Shown piece by piece: positions 12,889-25,300 of a DNA stretch of 64,000 nucleotides; within the stretch, counting starts at the first letter, position 1; every line of letters starts with the position of its first letter. Position numbers and translations under genes: made by a program. Where the stretch lies: positions 22,685,808-22,749,807 of the forward strand of contig NC_088301.1 in the NCBI RefSeq assembly GCF_032854445.1, written 5' to 3'. The notes beneath the pieces were generated by a model, which was given only the letters and a program-made list of their open reading frames with translations, ran no database searches and was not told the origin of the DNA. Source of the DNA: Liolophura sinensis. Its lineage: Eukaryota > Mollusca > Polyplacophora > Chitonida > Chitonidae.

Positions 12889-13233
12889 AGGAGGGTGTAC
12901 ATTGCAGTAGTAATCATAGTAGATTTACCTCACTGCAGTAGTCTGTGTGTCTGTCTGGCTGTGACAGCTATAGTCAGTTTCATTTATGCAGGCAATATCT
13001 GTCATTACCATCTAAGTGACTCCCTCCCCCCCCCCCCCCTCCTCATCATACGTTATCAGTACTCTATTAGCACTCACGTATTTCGTACGGAAATTCTGTG
13101 TATTTTAGGGGGTAAAGTCATTTTTCGCTGTCATCCTGTCATTTTTGGTGTACAGGGACTTTCTTGGTATCAAAATGATGGAAACTGTCTCAATGTGGGA
13201 AAGGCGCGAGTTACTTGGACAGGTATGAGTTTT

Positions 13234-14215
13234 AATGATGAAAGTTTGAAATTCAGGTCGAGAGAACACAAGGAGACAGGTGGCGATAAGGCTGCGAGTG
13301 CCTAGAAAGGTACAGATTTTGACGGTCACCCTATATCAAGATTCTTATGACTGCTTTCTCACAGGCTGTACCAGGTATGCACCAATATTTATGGGCCACG
13401 GAACGTTTGGGTCCCCCTATTCCAAGACCAGAAAGTGGTTGCAAGAATTTTTTCAGACAGCCCAAAATCTCGCGATAACCTGCGTGAATTCCTGTAATAA
13501 ATTAATGATGAAAGTTTGAAACACAGGTCGAGAGAACACAAGGAGACAGGTGGCGATAAGGCTGCGAGTGCCTAGAAAGGTACAGATTTTGATGGCCATC
13601 CTATATCAAGATTCTTATAGCTGATTTCTCACAGGCTGTGCCAGGTATGCACCAATATTTATGGGCCACGGAACGTTTGGGTCCCCCTATTCCAAGACCA
13701 GAAAGTGGTTGCAAGAATTTTTTCAGACAGCCCAAAATCTCGCGATAACCTGCGTGAATTCCTGTAATAAATTAATGATGAAAGTTTGAAACACAGGTCG
13801 AGAGAACACAAGGAGACAGGTGGCGATAAGGCTGCGAGTGCCTAGAAAGGTACAGATTTTGATGGCCATCCTATATCAAGATTCTTATAGCTGATTTCTC
13901 ACAGGCTGTGCCAGGTATGCACCAATATTTATGGGCCACGGAACGTTTGGGTCCCCCTATTCCAAGACCAGAAAGTGGTTGCAAGAATTTTTTCAGACAG
14001 CCCAAAATCTCGCGATAACCTGCGTGAATTCCTGTAATAAATTAATGATGAAAGTTTGAAACACAGGTCGAGAGAACACAAGGAGACAGGTGGCGATAAG
14101 GCTGCGAGTGCCTAGAAAGGTACAGATTTTGATGGCCATCCTATATCAAGATTCTTATAGCTGATTTCTCACAGGCTGTGCCAGGTATGCACCAATATTT
14201 ATTGGCCACGGAACG
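13234..14215 (+). repeat. Tandem array with an exact 270-bp unit, about 3.6 copies
   Basis: The word AATGATGAAAGTTTGAA starts at 13,234, 13,504, 13,774 and 14,044, an invariant spacing of 270. The inner units are nearly identical, which indicates recent expansion or homogenisation. The first unit differs most, as is usual at an array edge. Part of the unit recurs alone at 8,546-8,637. No coding function is evident. Confidence 0.95.
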
Positions 14216-14965
14216 TTTGAGCCTGAGTTACTACACTTAAACCTTAACACTGTAGTTTATGGAAAATTAATGCGGGTCTGAGACCATACAGGTAAACCCT
14301 AAGGTACTCGATAGGCAGTGGAACCTGTGGGTGGTCGGGTTTTGGGTCTCCAGCAATATAAATGGCGAGAGCATCCTAGGCCTAGGCGACCCCTGAACCC
14401 TCATCTCATGGGCTGGGATATAACTTCCGCTGCCCCAGCCCCTGTAAATTTTATAACGGGTCGCCCCTCTTGTACTTCCTTGAGTAAAATGTTTCACCGC
14501 AGCAACATTATAGGTCTTTACAATTACCATGGTAAGCAATAATGAAAGGACAACAGGTAATGACTGAACGGTTAAGACATCTGGCATGCAGTACATGTGG
14601 GTTACACGGGATGTGGGTTCATTACGATAAAATGATCATGATAATAATAATGATGAGTATGCATCCCAGTGACATGGTTACAAGAACGGCCCAGATTTTT
14701 TGATTAACATAATGATAATTGCATCATATTAGTTTATTTTTGAAACCCGGAAAAATGACTTTTCAGAGAAATAATGAAGAATGAACTTTAATTATTAAGT
14801 TTCCCGGTAATAGTTAACAGAAAAAACTTCCTCAATTTTAAAACTTTGGCAGTTTACCAGTTAAAGTGTATGAAGGAAAATAAATGCAGCGCTCTCCAGT
14901 ATGGAGGCTAGACTGAAATCACAGAAAAAATGAAGAAATAGCATAACATTTATTCCTTAAAATGT

Positions 14966-15092
14966 ATTTATTTATTTATTTTATTTAATAAAATTTAATT
15001 TATTATTTATTTGTTTGCGTTTTACGCCGTATTCAAGAGTACATGTATTTTACTTATACGACGGCGGCCAGCGTTATGGTGGGAGTCCGTGA
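14966..15092 (-). repeat. SINE family A fragment, reverse
   Basis: The A/T-rich tail on the left is followed by TTTTACGCCGTATTCAAGAG and TTATACGACGGCGGCCAGCG, the inverse of the SINE core end. The sequence then changes to unrelated DNA. Confidence 0.8.
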
Positions 15093-15099
15093 CATTTGG

Positions 15100-16300
15100 C
15101 ATTATACTGATGAACTTTCGAACATGTGACGTACAGATTTGTGCATCACACTAGTTGTAGATAGATGGTTTTCAACGAACGTTAGGCTGTCAAAAGGAAC
15201 ACGAAACAAGCAGTGGGAGTGGGAGAACGAAAAAATTCACTACAAAAGGCTGTTTTGAAGGCGCACCTTGTGTGTCTTGACAACTGAAAGACAAGACCCT
15301 GAACCACTATAAGCCAAGGCCCGTTCCTACCTGGATTTGAACTAGCGACCCCATAACCCCGGAGTCCATCGATCCGTTTGGGATTGAGAATAATAATGCT
15401 CTAGTCGAATAAGTTTGCCGTTAAGGTTAAACTGTACTCTAAAAGATCCTAAATGAGTAAGTGTAAACCGTCATATCATGCAGAGATGGAAATAAGTGTT
15501 AACCTTGACCGTCAAATATAAGTCAGGAAGAAGGACACAAGTAAAGATCAAGTTCGTGCCAACCTATGGAAAAGACAATTTTGTGATCCCAGGACTTGGG
15601 GCCGATTCCATAAAGCCATTTCTGACTTATGTCGAAAATTGAAATACGATCATAAAGTATATTTTTCGGCTTTAGAAATTAAAATTTTGTCCACGTCATT
15701 AGTATAAGCCAATACAAATGTGCCCAAATTTTTACTCACAGAAACAAAGACTAAATATAAGCAAAACTGAGAGGATTTAATTTTTAATTTAAGCCAGATA
15801 TGGCTTTGTGGAGTCTTAAAGTCATAGAAAAGCGAAAACATGAAAATGGGCTAATCGCCACAAATTTTAGATGTGTTATTTTACTTTTGGATTCAGTCAT
15901 GTGCGCTGGGTTCGTTCTACAATGCAAGCGCAAAATTCGCTTAATTTCCATGTCAACCTACAGTAAAAATTTAGGTCATGTGTGCTTATTTTCCTTCAAT
16001 ATTGGACACGCCCCGCTAATTGAAAGTGAACAGTTCATATGCAAGTCAGGATGCGTGTCTCGCGAAGAGGGTCGCGACTTACAAATGTAGACGTGATTTG
16101 TATCGGGTGCATGTGCGCATGTGGTACGTCAGAACGATATACAAAACTGCACTAGCTAGCAGCCAATCTTATCTTCTTAAATTTCGTGCAGCTCTAAAGC
16201 TATTCGAGATAGGCCTATAATAAGGCAAAAAGCTAACTGGAGTGGTGTTTCAGGATAACAAGTCAACAGTTCCTACCTCCACGCGTTAAATTTTGGAGAT
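15100..16300. other. Non-coding stretch upstream of the EGF-domain gene
   Basis: A tRNA-like reverse segment around 15,300-15,370 (TGGATTTGAACTAGCGACCC) suggests another SINE head. The rest shows no exon. A TATATAGAG sequence near 16,320, some 60 bp before the first ATG of the next gene, could serve as its TATA box. Confidence 0.4.
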
Positions 16301-16380
16301 GCAGATCGCATATCCTTTTGATATATAGAGTGTAAATATTTGACACCTACATTCCAGCAAAGACTTGTGAACTTTTGTTC

Positions 16381-19300
16381 ATGATGAAGACTGTACAAGC
16401 TCTCCTCTTCTCTCTGTTCTTGAACACCGTGTATTGCTTGCCAGGTAAGCTATATATTTGAGTGTTTTCTATCGCAAGTGTAGGGAATCGAAGTATTTAA
16501 GAGATATCTGTCGAATACAGTATGTTAATTATATTTATGTAATGAGATTTTTGAAGCACGTGACTTCATGTAGTTTGCAAAATGTATAAACCTTTAGAGC
16601 TTTTAAACCTTTAGAGCTTGGTTTTTGACCCATGTGTGGCAATAGCCTGCATATCCGCACGTTACATGTATGGAAGTTCGCCTTATATAACTTACCAAAG
16701 GCGGTAGTTTACCCCAGATACTCGGCTGTCCTATACCCTCTAAGTGATTACCATTGTATAAATGATAATTCGTGTGTATGGCGCTGAGCAACAGTCAACC
16801 AACGTTAGACTATCCAAGACGGTCATACAAGCGTTGTCGACCACCTAGTTTTACCATGGCCTCACAAACAGTCAGAGCGGTGGAAAGCTATTCACACCAT
16901 GGACGTGGAATTATGAAAAAAAAATTCTGACAACGATTTTGTGCTCAGCTTAAATTTCAAACTTACACTCGACAAACGGAGGCATGCAGCTAAAGCTTGA
17001 CTAATATTTGAGTTTATTTTTGTGCTCAAACTGAAAATGAAATCTGAGAAAAGCTTCAGCGCGTCCTCACGGTGAATCATACCAAGAGGTTGTTGTCCAT
17101 TTGCCAGTGGATGGATACACGAAATGTTTCCAAAAGCGTCGTTTCAAAATTCGTTTCTCCGAGTGCAGATCAACTTTATGGACTGACGCTTAATTTACGA
17201 AATTTCATCTCAGTTTAAATGTGCCTACATACATACGTATAGAGAGTAAAACCAGAGCAGCGATGACAGTGTAATATATCTGGCAAATGGTCACACGTAA
17301 CCAGTGATACATAATCTCTTGTCAGTTTACCTCAGTCAGGGTTTTATTCTAATTGTTCACGTAAATTCATAAATAGTAGCAATTGACACGCCGTCTATTA
17401 ACACCATGGCTTAAGCAGAATTAAGTACAAAAATTGCAGTGATGATAACTGCAAATTATTAGATGTCATTGGTCTAGAATTACTCAAAATACTGTGTTGT
17501 CATCACATTTAACATACAATCACATTAAAATCGACAGACAGACAGATAATAATAAAAAAAAACACCGGCAAAAGAACGGAAGTTAAAGTCAGGCAGATTG
17601 TATGTGGTGTGTCTGTATAACTTTACAATTATGCATTAATGCATACAGTATTTGAATGTTCCAGGTTGTGATTACAGTTATCCAACGTACCCTTGTGATG
17701 TGAATTCCGAGTTTTGCAACCCACATGGGTCGGTACATCCGACATTGTGTGTCTGCAGGAAGGGATACGAGGAGTATGAAAAATCCGGAAATAACGGCAT
17801 AAAGTGTAAAGGTACGAGTGCACGAGGTTAAAGTCAAAAACACAGACAGCTGTATTTCAGATGTGTTTTTGAGTTAGTGAGTGAGTGAGTGTTGGGGTTT
17901 AAAGTCGTACTTAACAATTTTTCAGTCATATGACGACGAAAGAATCCTTAGAGTGCATGTAATGTGCCTCCTTGTTGCAGGATGGATTCCTGCAGCTTCC
18001 TCTTTTAAGGTCTTAAGTGTGACCCGACCCAGGATTGAGCGTGGATCTACCGTCCCGAAGTGGGCGCTTTACCAACTGAGCTATCGGTGCCGGTAAAAAT
18101 GTGTTTTTGAAATTGCATAAATACAGATATACAGTTGTAAGCTTTAAATTGCAAGTAGCCTCGTTTCAATATAAAAGCGAGAAACTCCACAAACTCCTAA
18201 CAGCGTATGCACCACTACCTACGTTCGCTTTACATCACCGCCACCACTAGCCAATTTTGTACAAAAATCTTTAACAACGCCGAGGTCACTTGGATCATGG
18301 TGATGCGGCAGAAAGTGATGTCAGAAAACACAGAAACTCTGTCTCTATTTTTGTTTCGAATAATACTTTAAACACATTCCTTCTCTTTATCTAAAGCATG
18401 CGCAACATGATTCTAATCAACACCTGAAACAATTTTATTGCCGAATGCTGATTAAATAGTTCTGCGCGAGAACACCAGTGGTGAGGCTAACTCTAAACAA
18501 ACATACGTGCGTCACAAAGGCTCCTAAGGTCAAGCTTATCTAGTGATGACAGTGATATGAAGCGAGCGTAGAGAGTGGCACGTGCGCTGTAAGGAGTATG
18601 GAAACTCCTTTTACTTATCCCCTTAGCTCTCTTCCGAAATCTTCGTTGACAACTATGAAGACGTAAAAAAAAGATAAATGCCGTGTATTTTTTTTAGATA
18701 TTGATGAATGCACCACCTGGACTAGAACTTGTAAACCATCCTTTGACTGTGTAAACACAAATGGCTCGTACACATGTGTCTGCGCTGAGGGCAGCATGGA
18801 AATTTATGGAACATGTGAGAGTAAGTAAACGTGGAAAATCTGAGAGTAAGTAAATGTGGAAAATTTAGTTTTCATTCCCACGGCAACTAAGGGCTGAGTT
18901 GCTGATTTGCATATTTGATTGATGGACAATGTACTAAGTGAATCATTAAGTCACTACGCCAAGTTTTGTTTTCTTTCCATTCCAATTAAGAGTTCTACTC
19001 TGGTGTGTAAATGTGATTGACGGAAGATGTAGGCGTGAGTCAGTATGATAAGTTTACATTCTTTCCACTACAACTGAAGATTTTGAGCTGGATTTGCTTC
19101 TGGTTTGTATATTTGATAGATGAACGATGTGAGAGAGTGGGAAATTCAGTTTTCCTTCCAAATAATGGTTCTGTTACTAATTTGCATTTTTGATTGAGAG
19201 ATATGTGAAATGCGTTCCATTACAAATAAAGGTTTTGTACTGGATTTATTCATTTGATTGATGGAATATTTGAATCACTGTGAAACTTCGCGCATGATTT

Positions 19301-22300
19301 ATTCAGAATTTGATTAATGAGAATGTCAGAGTAGTAACTTAATTAATTCCAAAAGCAACGTATGGAAATTTTTTGCCCTCGTCGTATAACAGTAATAGAA
19401 GGCCTGTCGTGTGATTGGTGCATCTGTGTTTCACAGTTTACTGGTGACACAGTAAGATTACACCACCTATGTGGACTACATGAGTCATACACAAACATTT
19501 TGGTTCTTATCGAATGCGGATCATCAATTACAAACTATCACGTCGACAACCCGCCTGCTCATTTTCCACTATCCCGGGTTATCCTGGAAGTCAAGATTCA
19601 AAAGTTTCCGGAAACTGCCTTAATCAGAAATCTGCGTTAATAGGACGCATAAGCCGTGCACATGCGTGGTGATGATTTTAACCATGCCCATCCTTATAGT
19701 TAGACAGAAAAGATGTTCCAACAAAAACTCAGTTCCCTTTCCTTCTTTTTTCTGTGGGCCAGCACCTAATTTAAAGTCTTTTGTTGTATTTGCAGAATCG
19801 AATTAGATGAAATGAAATTTTGAGCTGAATTGAAAAGGGAAGTTATGTCAGTAGAGAGAAAATTCAGTTCATTGCGTTAAATAAGTGGCAATGGAAAAGG
19901 TGAAAGAATCGTCAAGGGGAAAGTTAACGCGCCACCAAGTACTTCGTGTTATTCGTGTTTATTGGCAAATGTACGATTGCTTTCCTTCTTTCATCTCTTT
20001 TTATTATTCCATTTACCAGTTTTGTTCCAAAAAATTCCATACCTTCTTTTAATGCAAGCGTTATGTAAAACTGTTTTGTGCAGGGATATGGTCCAATACA
20101 CTCTCGTCCAGTTTTGTCAACTATTTTTTTCTATTTTCCCAATTTTCTACGCATTCAAACAAGCCGTTAATCCAAAACCTTACCACCGTTTAAACTTCTC
20201 TTTTGGACCCGATGGAAGCAGGTTTGACCTGCGTTCCATCCCCTAAGGTTCTTGTGAAGTAAAATAAGTTAAATTGTTTGCTTTTCAGAATGTGATTTCA
20301 AAGTTCCTTGCGGTCTAAACTCCAGCTATTGTAAAGACAAACTGGGAGGTTGTGTCTGTGCAAAAGGGTTCATTCCTATAGAGCAACAGACCGGAGAAGA
20401 GCTGAATTGTGAAGGTAAATTGATAGTAGACTAAATCGGATCTATAAGTGGTGCACTAAATCACTGTTTATTTTGTAAAATATTAACACTGTAAAACTGC
20501 TAAATTATAAAGTGCTTGTAATTTTGAAATTGTTCAGTGAAAATGACTGTGTATGTACAGTATAGCGGTGTAAAGCAACGTTACAGAAACCATGACGTAA
20601 ATATACAACAACAACAACAACAAAACCTGGCGTAAGACTGCATCTATATATTCTGTAAAACGAGTCATGGATTTTTGCATCTGTACTAATTTGTTTTGTA
20701 TCATGTATATCATGTATCTATGCTTGGGGTTGTACGTCGTACTTAATAATTTTTCAGTCATGCGACGGGATGTAGACTGATGATCGACGAATACGGCACA
20801 TAAATTGTTACATAACACTTATTTTAAACACTTGCATGGACACACACACTTTTACAGTACTGTTCGATCCTAACGCTATATCGGGCACAGATGTGGGTCG
20901 GAACAACCACGTAGGAAGGGTGTAGTATCACAGGAAGATATTCATACGCTGATCATACATCCAACCTTGTTATAGAACATTCGGAAACGGTCTAGTTCCC
21001 GGCGCGGTTACTAATTTGCATATTATCATAATAATACGCAGATCGAGATTTGATTGTTTCCGCAATTATTCACTGTTAAATAAAAGAAATTATACATTGT
21101 AATTTAGTACCACAAATGGCTAATTTGTATTATTAGTAGAGCGTTTGGCGAAAACTTACGTCATCGGTTGTCCTGGAACCGGTTTTACCTTCCCACTGAC
21201 ACTTATAGACTTCGTCGAGAAACAGGAAAGCGAAACTCGAAAGTCATGCATTGGGCTAGCTCACCTTTTACTGGCTTGAATAAGTGAAAGTTAGGCAAAC
21301 GATAAACCTTTCACTAATAACTTTCTCGTCACCACGATGTACAGGCCATACCAGTCAAGATCAAGATGCTATCAGGATGGTGCCATCATCTGCGCATGGG
21401 CCGCCCATCATGGCCGTTTGATCCGCGCCGCATTCGATTAAGAAGCGCGTAGGATGGGCGGATGATACGCGTAGAGTACGTCGTTAGGCTCGGGCAGTAC
21501 TGTATATACATGAGTAATCTATCGGTACCGGTATATGTTTCCTGTTTTCTATTTTAGAAAATAACTCCCTCTATAATTGCAGCGAACGTTGGTCCCCTGT
21601 TAGTGTAGATTATGCATCTGTGGTTTGTAATACGCAAGCTATGTGGAAGAAGTTATGGCATTACATATTCGTTAGTTTACAGTAGTACTACCGTCAAAGT
21701 ATGTTGTGATAATCCAGCGGACGTTTATATTCGTCATGCTTTATATGTAGAAATTTTTGCCCATGCGAACAGTCATTTATTTATGTAAGAAATCACAACA
21801 CAAAACCTTGCTCATCTCATTCCATGAAACTGAAACTGAAGATGAAACTGAAGATGTACAGCTGGTTGTTTCAACATGAAATCAACCTTTTCTCTGCAAA
21901 TGATGAAAATATAGAGCGAAAATGTCGATGTAATAAATCACGAAATATACACACGTCTTTGATCAATACGATCAAGGTCGCGCGTTTAAAGCCAGCTCCA
22001 GGTACCGCCGACTCCATTGAAGATTTCCAGCTGGTGATCTGTTAATCTATAAATGACGAAAATATACACTCAAAAAATCTGTTTATTTTAACAGAAAGTC
22101 TGTTGTCTGAATGATGTTAGAATGTACTCTGTTATTATAACATAATACTGAGTCATATTCAACATAATATTCTGTTAGTCTGGTGGAATCTTTATGTTGA
22201 ATTACAAAAATATGTGTGTTAAATTTAACAGAATAATCTCTGGCAATAGTAGAATACATTCTAACATCACTCAGACAACTTACTTTCTGTTAATTTTAAC

Positions 22301-25300
22301 ATTCATTTTTTTTTAGTGTAGAGCGAAAATGTCTATGTGTTAAACCACGTATTTTACATGTATACATTATTTTGTCGTAGATTTATGATTTAAAAGCTAT
22401 CGTGCTTGTTTATGTATCAGATAATAATGAGTGTGCTGCAACACCACCACCTTGTGGGAGAAATTTCGATTGCATCAACACAGTGGGATCCTACAAGTGT
22501 GAATGTAAGCCTGGATACACACTGAACGCCCAAGGGATTTGTCAAGGTAAGAATCCACTCCACAGATACATAAATGTGTCAGTGTAAAGACCCACTCCCC
22601 AAATACACACACAGGTCAAGGTAAAGATCCACTCTCCAGATACACCAACACCTGTTATGGTAAGGATCAATTCTCCAGATACACACACCTGTCAAGATAA
22701 TAATCCACTCTCCAGATACGCACACCTGTCAAGGTAAGGATCAAGTCTCCTGATACACACACCTGTCAAGATTAAGATCCACTCTTCAGATACAGAGACC
22801 TGTCAAGGTAAAGATCCACACCTCAGATACACACACCTGTCAAGGTAAGGATCAACTCTCCAGATACACACACCTGTCAAGGTATAGATCCATGCCTCGT
22901 ATACACATGCCTGTCAAGGTAATGTTTGTGATTGTGGAGTGAAGTATTTTAAGTTGAAGGGTGAAGTGTTATTTGGAATTGAAGTATTTGGAATTGAAGG
23001 GTGGAATATATTATGTGGGATTGAAGGGTGATGTATTTGGAAATAAAGAGTGAAGTATTATCTGGAATTGAAGAGTGGAGTATTTGGACTGGAAGAGCGA
23101 AGAATTTGGACTTAATTTTCATTCCAGGTGCATAGCTTCTGCGGTGGATTTGTCGACAGACGAACAGACAAATAAACGCCGGCATAAACGTACCCTTCAT
23201 GGAGGGGATAATGTGGTGAGAAAGAGATCCACACATCCACAAAATACTCTCATTTACCATGTGCCTTGTTATCCATTCGGTTAATTTACCAGTCGGTTGA
23301 TGCTTTACCGGTTGTTATTATAACTAAAATGCTATAATACGTTTAGGCCACACATACATTAAAACAATCTGGAGGTATGATTTTCCGCCTTTTTTGATTA
23401 GTGTAATCGAACATTTTTTTTTTTTTGCACAAAGGAGTAATCAATCCTTTCATATCTCACATGAATCATGGAGAATGAGAGCCGGATCACGGAATTTACA
23501 ATGACATCCCTCATGCACTGACCACATGCTTCCCGGTTGCTTAATACTTTCTTTATCTTTGTTGTATGTGATTGGTAGATGTTTATGTAGTTTCTCTTAA
23601 AGAGAAGAAAATTTGAATCTCAAACAAATACCATTGAAAAGGGTATGCATTTTCTCGCAGGTGCATACCATAAAAAATTCCTACCTCAAGTTGATAAATT
23701 ACAAATAAAGTCAGCGCCAAAATCCGCTGTTGGCGACTCCATTTTGCCTAAGAACTAGTCCTGAAGTCTTCTGTGTTATGAGGAGAATTGCCGGCGAACG
23801 TTTCTGGTAGAACTCTTCTTCCCAGAAGGTAGCGAACAGTACAGTTCGATTTCCGCTTGACGATCGGGAAACTGGAACGTTGGACCTAGTTCCGAGTTTA
23901 CACGGACACCCCGGCAGTTTAAACGACTCTCGTCGGCTGAGTGGCAACACACCTCCAGCATAAATTACAGGGTTTTAAAGACGGAGGACGCCATTACCCA
24001 CCAATTTATGCTAGCTTTGCGGTTTTCTGGCATTACATGTATGGCGCTCAAAAACCACAAAATTATGCAGCAGGCACCAACAGATAGAAGAAAATGTGCT
24101 CTTTTCAGCTGATAGTATCATTGTTTAAACACAAACATAATAAATTAACGGATGTGAATTTTGATTTCCCCTTTTTCGCAATCTAGACGTTGATGAGTGC
24201 ACTGAGCAAAGGCCTTGCAATGATGACCAGGTTTGCCAGAACAATGAAGGAAGTTACAGTTGTGAAAACGTAACTACGGCAAAGCCAGATGAGCCTCAAA
24301 CCAAGGCAGATACAGTGACACATGGGGGTTAGTTATACATGTTTTAACGTTTTAACAAGACGAGATTTTCTTGGGGCTGTTTCACAAGTCCATGCTTTTA
24401 ATCTTCTGCGCAAAACAAAATATTTGAAAATCATCTTAGCTAATATGATGTTTGTATATTCGACTTAAGCTTAAGCTTTGTTTATTTATTTGATTTATTT
24501 GATTGATGTTTTACGCCCTCTACTAAAGAATATTTCACTAAAAGGCGGCCATAATCATGGTGGGAGGAAATCGGACAGAGCCCGGGGCAATCCCACGACC
24601 ATTCGCAGTTCGCTTTAAAACCATCCCACAAACACGTAGGGCCGAAGGGGAGTTGAACTCAAGGTGATCGCTTTGGTGAGAGGCTCGTGGATCGTTGCTT
24701 CACGCTGGTACGCTAGAAATTCCTTTTGTAACATTGAATATTTTTTACTAATTCAATGTACTTATTATGTACTGACCATTTGGAATCAACCTAAACCCAA
24801 ACAAACTCTTCTCAACAAGTAGTAAGCCAACTAAGATGCATAAAAGACAATTCATTATATACACTCAAAAAAAAATAATCTGTTAAATTTAACAGAAAAT
24901 TCTGTTGTCTGAGTGATGCTAGAATGTATTCCTATATTGCAGCAGATTGTTCTGTTAAATATAACAAAATTATTCAGGATAAAGATTCTATTAGACTAAC
25001 AGGATATTGTGTTAAATGTGACAAAATATTGTGTTATAATAACAGAATACATTCTAGCATCACTCAGACAACAGGCTTTCTGTTAAAATTAAGAGATTAA
25101 TTTTTTTGAGTGTACCATACTACACAGTACTTTAGTGCAAGTGATGTCATTTTCCGTTGCCGTATAAAAACGTTTGCCGACATATTTTTTCTGTTTATTT
25201 GACAGATCCACAAACAGAACCAACACGAGTCTTTCTTACCGGTTAGTTGTTTTTCTTATCTGTAATTAGACAAACTAGATGCTTTCAGAGAACGAAAACC

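Noticed and set aside
23711-23961. Minus-strand open frames in intron 5 of the EGF-domain gene
   Set aside because: Two overlapping frames, no splice borders and no recognisable domain; more complex sequence than its surroundings, but nothing supports coding.
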